This document shows positions 48,179-57,451 of a stretch of DNA of 64,000 nt, piece by piece. Source of the stretch: Novispirillum itersonii subsp. itersonii ATCC 12639 (GTDB taxonomy: Bacteria > Pseudomonadota > Alphaproteobacteria > Rhodospirillales > Rhodospirillaceae); NCBI RefSeq assembly GCF_000381985.1, contig NZ_KB907343.1:1-64000 (forward strand), in the 5' to 3' direction. The notes beneath the pieces were generated by a model. It searched no databases. It was not told the DNA's origin and saw only the letters and a list, made by a program, of their open reading frames with translations. Position 1 is the stretch's first letter; each line of letters begins with the position of its first letter. The translations under genes and the position numbers were made by a program.

Positions 48179-49105
48179 CAGGGCCGCAAGATCGGCATCG
48201 GTAAACACATAGTCCGTCGAGCAGAACTGACAGACCACGCTGACCGTGCCGTCATCCTGACGCATCTCCGCCAGACTCTCGACGCTAAAGGTGGCAAGAG
48301 TGTGTTCCACCCGTTCCCGCGAGCAGCGGCAGCCGAAGGCCAGCGGTTTTTCCGCCGACACCTGCAAACCTTCCTGATGGAACAGACGGTACAGCAGATC
48401 CGGCCCCGGCAGGTCACTGTTCAGCAGTTCTCCGGCAGTCAGGCTGCCCAGCAGCACCACGGCGGTCCGCCAGGCATCCTCCGCCTCTTCCGCATCCTGC
48501 GCCAAACTGTCGCCGCCATGCAGGGGCATACGCTGCACCATCAGCGCCCCGGCCTGCCAGTGCCCGTCCTCACCCTGCGGGGGACGGGACGCCACCTTAA
48601 TCGCGGTTTCCAGCTGCTCGGACGAGCGGAAATATTCATGGATACATTCGGTCAGAGTATGGCCGGTCAGCTCGACAATCCCCTGATAGCGGTCGGTATT
48701 GTCCCCTTGATCGACCGTAAAGGCCAGATACCCGGTCCCCAGCAGCGCCTGCACGCTGACTTCGGCATCGGTCCCGGCATCGTCCAGCCCCGGCGCCTCG
48801 GGGTCAAAGGTCGCGCAGGCCCGCAGCATTCCGGCAGAGGTGACATCCGCCACCAGCTGACGCACCGGGCCGGACCCCTTGGCCTGCAGGGTAAACACCC
48901 CGTCAAACTTCAGCGCATCGGCCAGCGTCACCGCCAGCGCCGCCGTTTCCGCCAGCAGGCGGGACACCTGACGCGGATAGGCATGGCGCTTTAGGATTTC
49001 TTCCGCCGCCACTGACACCCGCACCAGACGGCCACGGGCCGCGCCGTTATGCAGCAGGAAAGGCAGGGCGAAATCGGCGGTCTGGTGGGTATGGGTCTCA
49101 GTCAT
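48158..49105 (-). CDS. hslO: Redox-regulated chaperone Hsp33
   Basis: Hsp33 is a holdase that unfolds and dimerises when its zinc-bound cysteines are oxidised. In the 315-residue protein the zinc motif is present as CRC (FGCRCSRERV) and CQFC (VVCQFCSTDYVF). Upstream blocks AKGSGPVRQLVADVTSAG and IHEYFRSSEQLETA are typical. The stop codon lies in the 28-bp repeat array. It follows argF on the same strand after a terminator. Confidence 0.97.
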   Translation of the reverse strand: MTETHTHQTADFALPFLLHNGAARGRLVRVSVAAEEILKRHAYPRQVSRLLAETAALAVTLADALKFDGVFTLQAKGSGPVRQLVADVTSAGMLRACATFDPEAPGLDDAGTDAEVSVQALLGTGYLAFTVDQGDNTDRYQGIVELTGHTLTECIHEYFRSSEQLETAIKVASRPPQGEDGHWQAGALMVQRMPLHGGDSLAQDAEEAEDAWRTAVVLLGSLTAGELLNSDLPGPDLLYRLFHQEGLQVSAEKPLAFGCRCSRERVEHTLATFSVESLAEMRQDDGTVSVVCQFCSTDYVFTDADLAALPRAAAN

Positions 49106-49136
49106 GATCGGTATCCCGGGGCCTGAAAAGAAGATC

Positions 49137-49177
49137 GGAAAAAGCAGTCAGCCTGCACGGCGGACCGCACAGGCTGA
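49137..49177 (-). terminator. Terminator after argF
   Basis: TCAGCCTG and CAGGCTGA enclose a GC-rich inner stem. On the minus strand the hairpin is followed by TGCTTTTTCC. Confidence 0.8.
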
Positions 49178-49207
49178 AAAGCAGGACTGCATATAGGGCA
49201 GGATATC

Positions 49208-50107
49208 TTAAACCGAAAGACACCACGCCAGAATGCCCTTCTGGACATGCATGCGGTTTTCGGCTTCGTCCCACACCACGGAATTAGGACCGTCGATCAC
49301 GGCATCGACCACTTCCTCACCCCGGTGGGCGGGCAGACAGTGCATGAACAGGGCGTCTTTCTTCGCCTTGCCCATCAGGGTTTCATTGACCTGATACGGG
49401 CGCAGCAGATCGTGCCGTTCACCCGGCTCAAAGCCCATCGACACCCAGCAGTCGGTGACGACGATATCGACACCCTCCGCCAGCGCCATGGCGTCAGTGC
49501 CTTCGATCACCGAGGCCCCCTGCTCACGCGCCCAGGCAATGATCTTGGCATCGGCCCGCAGCTCTTCCGGTCCGGCAATGCGCATTTCAAAGCCAAAGCG
49601 GGCCGCCGCCTGAATCCACGAATGGCAGACATTGTTGCCATCCCCGGCCCACAGCACGCTCTTGCCTTCAATCGACCCGACGCCAAAACGGTCTTCATAG
49701 GTCTGAATGTCGGCCATGATCTGGCAGGGGTGAGTTTCGTGAGTCAGGCCGTTGATCACCGGCACACTGGCATATTCGGCCAGTTCTTCCACCTTCACCG
49801 GATAATCCGTGCGGATCATGATGGCATCGACAAAACGCGACAGCACACGGGCGGTGTCCGCAATGGTTTCACCATGGCCGAACTGGCATTCCGTCCCGGT
49901 CAGGACCACCGTTTCGCCCCCCAGCTGGCGCATGCCGACTTCAAACGACACACGGGTCCGGGTGGACGGCTTCTCGAAAATCATCGCCAGGGTCTGACCG
50001 TTCAGAGGTCGCTCGCGGGTACGGCGCAGCTCGGTTGCACGGGCAAGAATGCCCCGCAGGGTAGCGGTATCCAGACGGTCGATGTCGAGAAAGTGCTTGA
50101 TGGTCAT
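49208..50107 (-). CDS. argF: Ornithine carbamoyltransferase
   Basis: ArgF makes citrulline from ornithine and carbamoyl phosphate. The start is the ATG at 50107 (299 residues). The carbamoyl phosphate motif is [24 protein letters not shown] and the catalytic [11 protein letters not shown] are present. It follows argD by 52 bases, forming an argDF pair. Confidence 0.97.
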   Translation of the reverse strand: MTIKHFLDIDRLDTATLRGILARATELRRTRERPLNGQTLAMIFEKPSTRTRVSFEVGMRQLGGETVVLTGTECQFGHGETIADTARVLSRFVDAIMIRTDYPVKVEELAEYASVPVINGLTHETHPCQIMADIQTYEDRFGVGSIEGKSVLWAGDGNNVCHSWIQAAARFGFEMRIAGPEELRADAKIIAWAREQGASVIEGTDAMALAEGVDIVVTDCWVSMGFEPGERHDLLRPYQVNETLMGKAKKDALFMHCLPAHRGEEVVDAVIDGPNSVVWDEAENRMHVQKGILAWCLSV

Positions 50108-50159
50108 GATCGTTACAGTACTCCACCCTCGCGGGCAGGCTCCCTTTTGAGGGAGGGGC

Positions 50160-51344
50160 TTACGCAGCCCCTCCGGCGGACAGGGCTGCACAGGCCCCAT
50201 CCAGTTTTTCGATGGCGGCGGCGATTTCCTCTTCGCCGATGGTCAGCGGCGGCAGCAGGCGGACAACATTATCCCCCCCGGCCACGGTGACCATTCCCTG
50301 TGCATGCAGGGCCTTCACCAGATCGGAATTGGTCACGGCACACTTCAGGCCAATCATCAGGCCACGGCCCCGCACCTCGGTCAGGACCGACGGATACTTA
50401 GCAACCAGAGCCTGCAGCTTCGGCCACAGCGACGCCGCCGTAGCGTTCACCTGATCGAGGAACCCCGGCGCCAGCACCACATCCAGCACACCATTCGCCA
50501 CCGCCATCGCCAGCGGATTGCCGCCGAAGGTGGACCCATGGCTGCCGGCGGTCATGCAGGCTGCCGCCTTCTCGGTCGCAAGGCAGGCCCCGACCGGAAA
50601 CCCGCCACCCAGCCCCTTGGCCACCGCCATCACATCGGGGGTGATGCCGGTCCATTCATGGTCAAACAGCTTGCCGGTCCGGCCAACGCCGCACTGCACT
50701 TCGTCAAACATCAGCAGCAGGCCATATTCATCGCACATGGCCCGCAGACCGCGCAGATACTCGGCAGAAGCCGGGGTAATCCCGCCTTCGCCCTGAATCG
50801 GCTCGACCAGCACGGCGGCGGTCTCCGGGGTGATCGCGGCGCGGGCTTCATTCAGGTTGCCAAAGGCAACGTGGTCGAAGCCTTCGACCACCGGACCGAA
50901 GCCTTCAAGATACTTCTGCTGCCCGGCGGCGGCCAGCGTCGCCAGTGTGCGGCCATGGAAGGCATTCCGTGCCGTGATGATCCGGTACTTGCCATTGCCC
51001 TGAGACTGCTGATAGCGGCGGGCGATCTTGATCGACAGCTCCAGCGCTTCAGCCCCGGAGTTGCAGAAGAACACGGTGTCGGCAAAGGTGTTTGCCACCA
51101 GCCGCTCCGCCAGCGTCTTCTGCCCCGGAATATGGAACATGTTGGAGGTATGCCACAGCGTCGCCGCCTGATCCTGCAGGACCTTCACCAGATGGGGATG
51201 GGCGTGGCCCAGCGCATTGACGGCGATCCCCGATCCGAAATCAAGGAATCGTCGGCCATCCACCGTGTACATCCAGGCACCTTCGCCCCGCTCAAAGGCG
51301 AGGTCGAACCGAGCATAGGTGGGCATGACAGCCGGGATGGTCAT
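50160..51344 (-). CDS. argD: Acetylornithine aminotransferase
   Basis: This class III PLP aminotransferase of arginine synthesis has 394 residues. It begins [20 protein letters not shown] and has [17 protein letters not shown], the Asp in [13 protein letters not shown], and the PLP lysine in [26 protein letters not shown] is also conserved. It is upstream of argF in the same direction. Confidence 0.96.
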   Translation of the reverse strand: MTIPAVMPTYARFDLAFERGEGAWMYTVDGRRFLDFGSGIAVNALGHAHPHLVKVLQDQAATLWHTSNMFHIPGQKTLAERLVANTFADTVFFCNSGAEALELSIKIARRYQQSQGNGKYRIITARNAFHGRTLATLAAAGQQKYLEGFGPVVEGFDHVAFGNLNEARAAITPETAAVLVEPIQGEGGITPASAEYLRGLRAMCDEYGLLLMFDEVQCGVGRTGKLFDHEWTGITPDVMAVAKGLGGGFPVGACLATEKAAACMTAGSHGSTFGGNPLAMAVANGVLDVVLAPGFLDQVNATAASLWPKLQALVAKYPSVLTEVRGRGLMIGLKCAVTNSDLVKALHAQGMVTVAGGDNVVRLLPPLTIGEEEIAAAIEKLDGACAALSAGGAA

Positions 51345-51548
51345 CGCTTTCCATATCCTTGAACAGGGGGATCGGCGGGAAGTCAGCGGGGCAACGCCCC
51401 AAAAGAGAGAAAAGATCCCCGGAAAGCGCGGGATTGTGCGGGCTTAACCCGGCCTTGTCAACGGACAGACCATGACAGAATCACCGTTGCTGGGCTGGAT
51501 TTGGTCAGGGAAGAGGGTAAGAAAAGCTTAGGGCCCAATTCCCGCAGG

Positions 51549-52631
51549 TCAGTCGCAGGACCGTGCCGTCGGGACCCCGATCCCCAGAGTCCGCCTCTCC
51601 AACAGAGCCTCCCGCCGGAAGCTGTAGAGTTCCGCCGGGCGCCCCCGCCCGACGGCCTCCAGCCTGCCGGTCGCTTCCACCACATCCAGACTGGCAATCG
51701 TACGCCGGAAATTCTGCTTATGCAGGGTGGTGCCAAACAGCGCCTCAACCACCCGCTGCAACTGCAGCAGGGTGAAGGTCGGCGGCAACAGATCAAACAC
51801 CACCGGGCGATAAGCCAACTTGCCCCGCAGCCGGGCCAGTGCAGACGCCAGAATCCGACGGTTATCCAGTGCCATCGGGCTGCCAAGGCGGGCCGCCACT
51901 GCCAGCCGGACCGGATCGGGCAACGCCCCGGCATCCCCGGCGGCACGGGCCAGTTCAGCCCGGTCCCGCAGGGCCTCGGGGACCAGACCGGCCTCATACA
52001 GCACTTCATAGCGGTCCAGCGCCCGAACCGGATCGAACACGCTGGCGGGGCCGGACCCGAAGCTGGTTTCCATCCGTTCTGTCCGGTGGCGGCGCTCTGC
52101 CACGGTCGGGGCCGCTTCAGCCCAGTCGGCCAGATGCGGGCGGATCACCTGATCAATGATCGCCGGGGTGCCGGTCCGCCAGTCTTCCCACGGCAGAAAG
52201 CCGTACCAGTCGCGCCAGCTGGCCTCGCCGCTGCCTGCCAGCCGGTCTTCCTGCGTCAGCGCCAGATACGCCACCGTCACCACCCGCGGGCCGCCATACA
52301 GTTCACGCGGGTCGCGGTTGCGCCCGCCAAAGGTGAACAGCTGCTCAACATAGCGCAGACTCAGACCGGTCTGAGTTTCCACCCACTGGCGGCATCCGTG
52401 ATCCAGCGTATTGTGACTGACCGGATCAAAGGGGCCGAAGGGAAGGCTGTCCGGACTGTCCGCCGCCAGAATCGGGGCACCCTGCTGCGCCGGGGTCGCC
52501 AGCGCATGCTGCATCCGCCGGGCGACCAGCACGCGCGGCACTTCGTCCGTCACGGCGGCGATCACCGCTGTCAGCGACAGGGTGGCAGCCCCTGCGGCGG
52601 GGGAAAACGGTGCCTCAACGCCGGTGCTCAC
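51549..52631 (-). CDS. NadQ-like Nudix-related transcriptional regulator of NAD metabolism (COG4111 type)
   Basis: The start is the GTG at 52631 with AGGAGG about ten bases upstream, giving 360 residues. The N-terminal half has a Nudix-like fold (TLSLTAVIAAVTDEVPRVLV, then LPFGPFDPVSHNTLDHGCRQ and WVETQTGLSL). The Nudix box is degenerate, since the catalytic REXXEE glutamates are not seen. The C-terminal 130 residues look like a winged helix (FTLLQLQRVVEALFG, KQNFRRTIASLD). This domain order matches the Nudix-related NAD repressors, and the size fits the alphaproteobacterial NadQ branch. The GAGCA array at the nadABC promoter is the likely target. Assignment is from domain order, without a database search. 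Confidence 0.75.
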   Translation of the reverse strand: MSTGVEAPFSPAAGAATLSLTAVIAAVTDEVPRVLVARRMQHALATPAQQGAPILAADSPDSLPFGPFDPVSHNTLDHGCRQWVETQTGLSLRYVEQLFTFGGRNRDPRELYGGPRVVTVAYLALTQEDRLAGSGEASWRDWYGFLPWEDWRTGTPAIIDQVIRPHLADWAEAAPTVAERRHRTERMETSFGSGPASVFDPVRALDRYEVLYEAGLVPEALRDRAELARAAGDAGALPDPVRLAVAARLGSPMALDNRRILASALARLRGKLAYRPVVFDLLPPTFTLLQLQRVVEALFGTTLHKQNFRRTIASLDVVEATGRLEAVGRGRPAELYSFRREALLERRTLGIGVPTARSCD

Positions 52632-52958
52632 GGGCCTGACTGCCTCCTGCTGAATGATCTGCCATAGCCCCCGTCTCCGGCGGCAGGCAGAGCGGGTCAT
52701 CCGGGATGCCGCATCCTACCTCATGCGGTCCGGCAGACAAGATCCGGTTTTTTGCGGTTGCCCTGCCCCTCGGAAAACACGGGGCCAAAAAAGCCGGAGG
52801 ACGTATGACCATAGTCCCAAGGAACTACACCAACTGACAGGACAGAACACGGCCCATCAGCGTATGATGGCAAATGATTACCGGTCTCACTACCGGATCT
52901 GGCAACCAGCCGGTATGGAATAAGCCTGTATAGAATGAGAAGGACGGCGTGTGGCGGT
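52632..52958. other. Divergent intergenic region, NadQ-like gene / PAS protein
   Basis: These 327 bases hold no gene that I can support. Two TACCGG copies occur near 52880-52895. The GAGCA/TGCTC array of the nadA promoter is not repeated here, so autoregulation of the NadQ-like gene through that motif is not indicated. Confidence 0.4.
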
Positions 52959-54032
52959 ATGGCGATCCTTGATCTGCGAACCCTTCTGCTCATTCTGGTT
53001 CTGGTCAGCTTCGGCTGCGCCGCCCTCTGCATCGTCCTGTCCCGGGTCAGCAACCGCGGGGGGACGCTGACCGCACTGGCGTGGGCGGAAGGCCTGCTGG
53101 GCGGGGGCTTCGCGCTGGTGGCTGCCCGTGGCGCATCGCTGGACGTACTGACCTATGTGGTTGCCAATATCCTGATTGTCGCCGGATATGGCGGACACTG
53201 GCTGTCAGTCAGGCGGCTGACCGGCCAGCGTTTCCCGTGGACCTGGGCGATGGCGGTTCTCGCCGCAGTGGCGGGCCTTCAGATCTGGCTGACGTTTTTC
53301 ACCCCGACCCTGTCCGGGCGGATCATCCTGATCTCGCTGGTCTGCTTCCTCATCGCCCTGCTGATCGTCCGGGATGCAATCCGCTGCCAGACAGTCACGC
53401 GGATGCTGATCGTCCCCCACGCTATTTTTGCAGTGATGATGCTGTCGCGCTGCTGGATGGCCATCATCACGCCCACTCCGGCCGCACAGCCGTTCCTGTC
53501 GTCCGGGCCGCTCCAGCAGGGGTATTTTCTGGGAATTCTGCTGGCACAGCTCTGGATGGCGCAAGCCATGCTGTGGTCGATCGGCATGGACTGGTACCGC
53601 GAGGTCGCCGGGGCCGTTGCCGCCCGCACCCAGGCCGAGGAACGCCACCAGATCAGCGAGGCCCGCCTGAATGGCCTGATGGCGCTGGATGCCGCCTGCA
53701 TCGCCTTTCTTGACCCTGATTTCCGGGTGGCGGATGCCAGTGCATCGCTGTGTCGGCTGCTGGGTGTCGGATCAGCCCGCGATCTGATCGGCGAAACCCT
53801 TCAGCCCTATACGGTTCCGGAAGACCGCAGCCGGGTCGCCCTGCTGCACCGGGCAATAACCGAAGGGCAGATCGGGTCATACCGGGTCCGGAAAACCCTG
53901 TGCACCCGTCAGAACGCACAGGTCAAGGTTGACCTGACCCTGGCCCCCTTACCCGGCGGCAGCAAAGGCTTTGTGGCATTCTGCCTGCCCCTGACCGATG
54001 CCGAGCAGCCGGAAGCCTGCACCCCGGCCTGA
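52959..54032 (+). CDS. Membrane protein with a C-terminal PAS domain
   Basis: From the ATG at 52959 the protein has 357 residues. The N-terminal 210 residues form about seven hydrophobic helices, resembling the multi-pass sensor modules found before GGDEF and kinase domains. A linker helix (VAARTQAEERHQISEARLNG) leads to a PAS domain (about 240-350: ALDAACIAFLDPDFRVADAS, then RVRKTLCTRQNAQVKVDLTL). No output domain follows, so it must signal through a partner or act as a membrane sensor alone. An alternative start is the ATG at 52935. The ribosome binding site is weak for both. Confidence 0.8.
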   Translation: MAILDLRTLLLILVLVSFGCAALCIVLSRVSNRGGTLTALAWAEGLLGGGFALVAARGASLDVLTYVVANILIVAGYGGHWLSVRRLTGQRFPWTWAMAVLAAVAGLQIWLTFFTPTLSGRIILISLVCFLIALLIVRDAIRCQTVTRMLIVPHAIFAVMMLSRCWMAIITPTPAAQPFLSSGPLQQGYFLGILLAQLWMAQAMLWSIGMDWYREVAGAVAARTQAEERHQISEARLNGLMALDAACIAFLDPDFRVADASASLCRLLGVGSARDLIGETLQPYTVPEDRSRVALLHRAITEGQIGSYRVRKTLCTRQNAQVKVDLTLAPLPGGSKGFVAFCLPLTDAEQPEACTPA

Positions 54033-54046
54033 AGACGCCCCACTCT

Positions 54047-54084
54047 TGAAAAAACAGCGGGCGGAAGATTTCTCCTCCACCCGC
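54047..54084 (-). terminator. Terminator after htpG
   Basis: On the minus strand GCGGGTGGA pairs with TCCGCCCGC (one G-U), followed by TGTTTTTTC. It is 30 bases past the htpG stop and may also serve the convergent PAS protein gene. Confidence 0.88.
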
Positions 54085-54114
54085 CACGGACCTGAAAATA
54101 TCGCCCCCAGCCTT

Positions 54115-55983
54115 TTACAGCAGGCCAGCCTGCATCAGACGGCTGAGACGGGCGGCAAACTCCACCGGGTCAGACGGGGCCTCGCCCTCAACAATCCGTG
54201 CCTGATCGAACAGCAGGAAGGCCATGTCCTCCAGCGCCGCGCTGGTGGTTTCGGCAGCGGCACGGGCCGCCAGCGCTTTGATGGTGGCATGACCGGCATT
54301 GATCTCCAGCACCCGTGCCGGAGCAGCCTCCTGCCCCTGATGCTGACGCAGCAAACGCTCCAGATGGATCGACATCTGGCCTTCATCAGCCACCAGACAG
54401 CAGGCCGAAGCGGTCAGGCGGGATGACACCCGCACATCCTTCACCCGCTCACCCAATGTCCCCTTCAGCAGAGCAATCAGGGCATCCGTCTGGTCCGCCG
54501 GGGCCTGCTCAGGCTTGTCAGCCTGCTCTTCGGCCTTGATGGCATCCAACTTGGCAGCGCCCTGCGCCACCGATTCAAAGGCTTTTTCTTTCCAGCGCAG
54601 GCCATGCCCGGTCCAGAATTCATCAATCGGGTCGGTCAACAGCAGCACTTCCACGCCCTTGGCGAGATAGCCTTCCAGCTGCGGGCTCTTGCGCAGGGCC
54701 GCCACGGAATCCCCGGTGATGAAATAAATGGCGTCCTGCCCGTCCTTCATCCGGCTGACATAGTCTTCCAGACTGACCAGACCGTCACCATGGGTGCTGT
54801 GAAAGCGGGCCAGCGCCAGCAGGTCGTCACGACGCTCAAAATCTTCATACAGGCCTTCTTTCAGCACCGGGCCGAAAGTGCCCCAGAATCCGGCGTACGC
54901 GTCAGCATCCTCGGCCTTCTTCTTCAGGTCAGACAGGATGCGCTTGACCAGACCGGTCTTGATCTTCGCCAGCACCGGATTGTGCTGCAGCATCTCGCGG
55001 GAGACGTTCAGCGGCAGGTCGGCACTGTCAACCACCCCACGCACAAACCGCAGATACGGCGGCAGCAGGCCATCACAGTCGTCAGTAATAAACACCCGGT
55101 TGACGTACAGCTTGACGTGCTGCTTACGGTCCGGCTGGAACAGATCGAACGGCTTCTGGGTCGGAATGAACAGCAGACCGGTATATTCGATTGCCCCTTC
55201 GGCACGGTAATGCACGGTCAGCCACGGGTCGTCATAGGCATGACCGACATGGTGATAGAACTCTTTATACTGCTCTTCCGTCACCTCAGAGCGGGACCGG
55301 GTCCACAGAGCCGAGGCCTGATTCAGGGTCTCATCCTCGCCGGTTCCGTCCTCGCCCCCCAGCAGGACCACCGGCAGGCCGATATGGTCAGAATAGGTCT
55401 TCACCACCTGCCGCAGACGCCAGACATCGAGAAACTCGGCGGCATCGTCCTTCAGATGCAGCACGATCCGGGCACCGCGTGCGGCCCCGGCATCCTCGGT
55501 GATGGTAAAGCCCCCTTTGCCATCACTGCTCCAGCACCAGCCGTGCTCACTGCCCGCCTTGCGGGTATGGACCTCGACCTGTGACGCCACCATGAAGGCA
55601 GAATAGAAGCCGACGCCGAACTGGCCGATCTGGCTGACATCCTTGCGGGCATCACCGCCCAGCCCCTTCAGGAACTCAGCGGTGCCGGACCGGGCGATGG
55701 TGCCGAGGTTATTGATCAGGTCGTCACGGTCCATGCCAATGCCATTATCGGCAATGGTCAGGGTCTTCGCATCCTTATCCAGACGCAGGGTGATGCGCAG
55801 ATCAGCACCCCCGGCGATCAGCGCCGGTTCGGTCAACGCGGCGTAGCGCAGCTTGTCGCAGGCATCAGAAGCGTTGGAAATCAGTTCGCGCAGGAAAATC
55901 TCGCGCTGGGAATAGAGGGCGTTGACAACGATATCGAGCAGTTTGGCCACTTCGGCCTGAAAGGTCAGCGTCTCAGCGGACAT
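54115..55983 (-). CDS. htpG: Molecular chaperone HtpG (Hsp90)
   Basis: The start is the ATG at 55983 (622 residues). The frame is open further upstream into the promoter region but is not coding there. The ATPase domain has YSQREIFLRELISNASDACD, ADNGIGM, GTIARSGT and GQFGVGFYSAF. The middle domain has YVNRVFITDD and GVVDSADLPLNVSREMLQ. The C-terminal dimerisation part is complete. A heat-shock promoter lies about 145 bases upstream. Confidence 0.97.
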   Translation of the reverse strand: MSAETLTFQAEVAKLLDIVVNALYSQREIFLRELISNASDACDKLRYAALTEPALIAGGADLRITLRLDKDAKTLTIADNGIGMDRDDLINNLGTIARSGTAEFLKGLGGDARKDVSQIGQFGVGFYSAFMVASQVEVHTRKAGSEHGWCWSSDGKGGFTITEDAGAARGARIVLHLKDDAAEFLDVWRLRQVVKTYSDHIGLPVVLLGGEDGTGEDETLNQASALWTRSRSEVTEEQYKEFYHHVGHAYDDPWLTVHYRAEGAIEYTGLLFIPTQKPFDLFQPDRKQHVKLYVNRVFITDDCDGLLPPYLRFVRGVVDSADLPLNVSREMLQHNPVLAKIKTGLVKRILSDLKKKAEDADAYAGFWGTFGPVLKEGLYEDFERRDDLLALARFHSTHGDGLVSLEDYVSRMKDGQDAIYFITGDSVAALRKSPQLEGYLAKGVEVLLLTDPIDEFWTGHGLRWKEKAFESVAQGAAKLDAIKAEEQADKPEQAPADQTDALIALLKGTLGERVKDVRVSSRLTASACCLVADEGQMSIHLERLLRQHQGQEAAPARVLEINAGHATIKALAARAAAETTSAALEDMAFLLFDQARIVEGEAPSDPVEFAARLSRLMQAGLL

Positions 55984-56128
55984 GATCCATAATCCTCTTG
56001 CAGGAAGCGGGACAGGACACGCCCACAGGTGGCACGGACGGAGCCTGACGGCCTCCGGCCCGGCGGTGTCCCGTGGGGCGGTCTCGCGCCCCGGGCCAGC
56101 AGCCCCGGCGCGCGGACACTGCCGCACC

Positions 56129-56157
56129 ATATGAGGCAAAGTGGCAAAAAGTTCAAG
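56129..56157 (-). promoter_or_regulatory. Predicted RpoH (sigma-32) heat-shock promoter of htpG
   Basis: On the minus strand CTTGAA (56157-56152) is followed, 16 bases later, by CTCATAT (56135-56129). This fits the alphaproteobacterial RpoH pattern CTTG-N17/18-CYTATnT with one mismatch. Confidence 0.65.
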
Positions 56158-56363
56158 AAATCAAAAAGCAAGAGGAAAATCTTCGTCTTATCCATCGGCA
56201 ACGGTTGCATGGCGGGGGTAAAAGCGAGAGAATGAAACTGTCTTCAGGAAGACACTTCGCCTCTCCCCCGGACTTTCGCGAAGCAGCCTCTGAAGCACAT
56301 TCCGAATGGTGGGGCCGGGTCCGGCGGAACACCACCTCATGCAAAACACAAGGGAGAGCATTT

Positions 56364-56699
56364 ATGCAAATTCCCGTCCAAGTTTCGTTCCATGGCGTTG
56401 ACCATTCGGACGCCGTCGTTCAGCGCGTGCATGAAAAGATTGCTAAACTGGAACAGTTTTGCGCTGACATCATCAGCTGCCGCGTTGCTGTCGAAAAGCA
56501 GCACAAAAACAATGCGGTCAATACCCTGAAAGGCGAGCCGTTCCACGTCACGATTGACGTGTCGGTGCCCGGCGATACCCTGATCGTCAAGCGTGACCCG
56601 AAGAACGGGGAACACCATGATGACATCGGCGTTGCCCTGCGTGATGCCTTTGATGCCATGGAGCGTCAGGTCAAGACTTACGTCGAGCGTCACCGCTAA
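56364..56699 (+). CDS. hpf: Ribosome hibernation promoting factor / ribosome-associated inhibitor (HPF/RaiA family, short form)
   Basis: The start is the ATG at 56364, preceded by AGGGAGAG, giving 111 residues. The fold pattern MQIPVQVSFHGVDHSDAVVQ, RVHEKIAKLEQFCADIISCR, then FHVTIDVSVPGDTLIVKRDP matches the HPF/S30AE domain. It lacks the C-terminal dimerisation domain of long HPF. Such proteins bind the 30S decoding region in stationary phase or stress. It is divergent from htpG. Confidence 0.9.
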   Translation: MQIPVQVSFHGVDHSDAVVQRVHEKIAKLEQFCADIISCRVAVEKQHKNNAVNTLKGEPFHVTIDVSVPGDTLIVKRDPKNGEHHDDIGVALRDAFDAMERQVKTYVERHR

Positions 56700-56807
56700 G
56701 GGGTCTCTCCCGGCCACCCGGGCCTAAGCCCCGGCGTTGCCCGAATCCCTGATGGAGCTTATTCCGATCCGGCCGGAAACACCGGCCACCCGGACCGATC
56801 CTCCCAC

Positions 56808-56842
56808 AAGCCCCGCCCCCACCGGCGGGGCTTGTTGCATTT
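56808..56842 (+). terminator. Terminator after hpf
   Basis: AAGCCCCGCC and GGCGGGGCTT form a 10-bp stem, followed by GTTGCATTT. The 56700-56807 stretch before it holds further GGCCGG inverted repeats but no gene. Confidence 0.75.
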
Positions 56843-56859
56843 CCGCCCACAGCACCCCC

Positions 56860-56900
56860 TTGACGGATTTCCCTGACACCCTATTGTTAAGGACGCTAAC
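56860..56900 (+). promoter_or_regulatory. Promoter and candidate operator of the MarR-type gene
   Basis: TTGACG (56860) and TATTGT (56882) are spaced 16 bases apart. An inverted repeat GTTA-N7-TAAC (56886-56900) overlaps the end of the -10. This layout suits repression by the gene's own product. Confidence 0.55.
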
Positions 56901-56917
56901 CATTAATCGGATCCCCT

Positions 56918-57376
56918 GTGCCAACACCCGCCCTCGCTGACGCTCTGGAAACCCTGCACCGGCTGCTGAACCGCCAATGGCAGGATGCACCCGCCGGAGC
57001 GCTGTCCTATAGCGAATTTGAGTATCTCCGTGCCCTGCACCGCATGGCAGGCTGCGGTGTACAGGTGTTTGAAGAAGGGCCGGACGCCCCCGATCACGGG
57101 CTGCACCTGCAGGATCTGGCAGCGGCCCTGTCCGTCAGCAAAGCATCGGTCAGTATTGCCATCGCCCGTCTGGAAGAGCGGGGGCTGGTGCGCCGCACGC
57201 CCTGCTTCCGCGATGCCCGCGCCCAGCATCTGTTCCTGACCCCCGCCGGACAAACCGCGATGCTCGAGGCTGCCCGGCGATATGACAGCCTCGCGCGGAC
57301 CCTGTCAGCACAGGCCCCTGATCTTGACGGCTCGGCCCTGCTGAAAGCGGTCGAAACCCTCCTCACCCATCGCTAA
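56918..57376 (+). CDS. MarR-family transcriptional regulator
   Basis: The 152-residue protein begins at a GTG at 56918. The winged helix-turn-helix reads LHLQDLAAALSVSKASVSIA, then IARLEERGLVRRTPCFRDAR and AQHLFLTPAGQ, which is the MarR wing. Flanking helices form the dimer interface. A GTTA/TAAC inverted repeat precedes this gene and another precedes the next gene, suggesting one regulon. Confidence 0.9.
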   Translation: MPTPALADALETLHRLLNRQWQDAPAGALSYSEFEYLRALHRMAGCGVQVFEEGPDAPDHGLHLQDLAAALSVSKASVSIAIARLEERGLVRRTPCFRDARAQHLFLTPAGQTAMLEAARRYDSLARTLSAQAPDLDGSALLKAVETLLTHR

Positions 57377-57418
57377 TCCCTCCAAACCCTACGACACCCA
57401 CCGCTCCTTCATTTAATT

Positions 57419-57431
57419 AGTTAGTCTAACT
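57419..57431. promoter_or_regulatory. 13-bp palindrome AGTTAGTCTAACT, candidate MarR operator
   Basis: This perfect odd-centred palindrome lies 20 bases before the membrane protein gene at 57452. It shares GTTA/TAAC arms with the repeat in front of the MarR-type gene. Confidence 0.5.
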
Positions 57432-57451
57432 TTATAAACTGGAGACACCCC

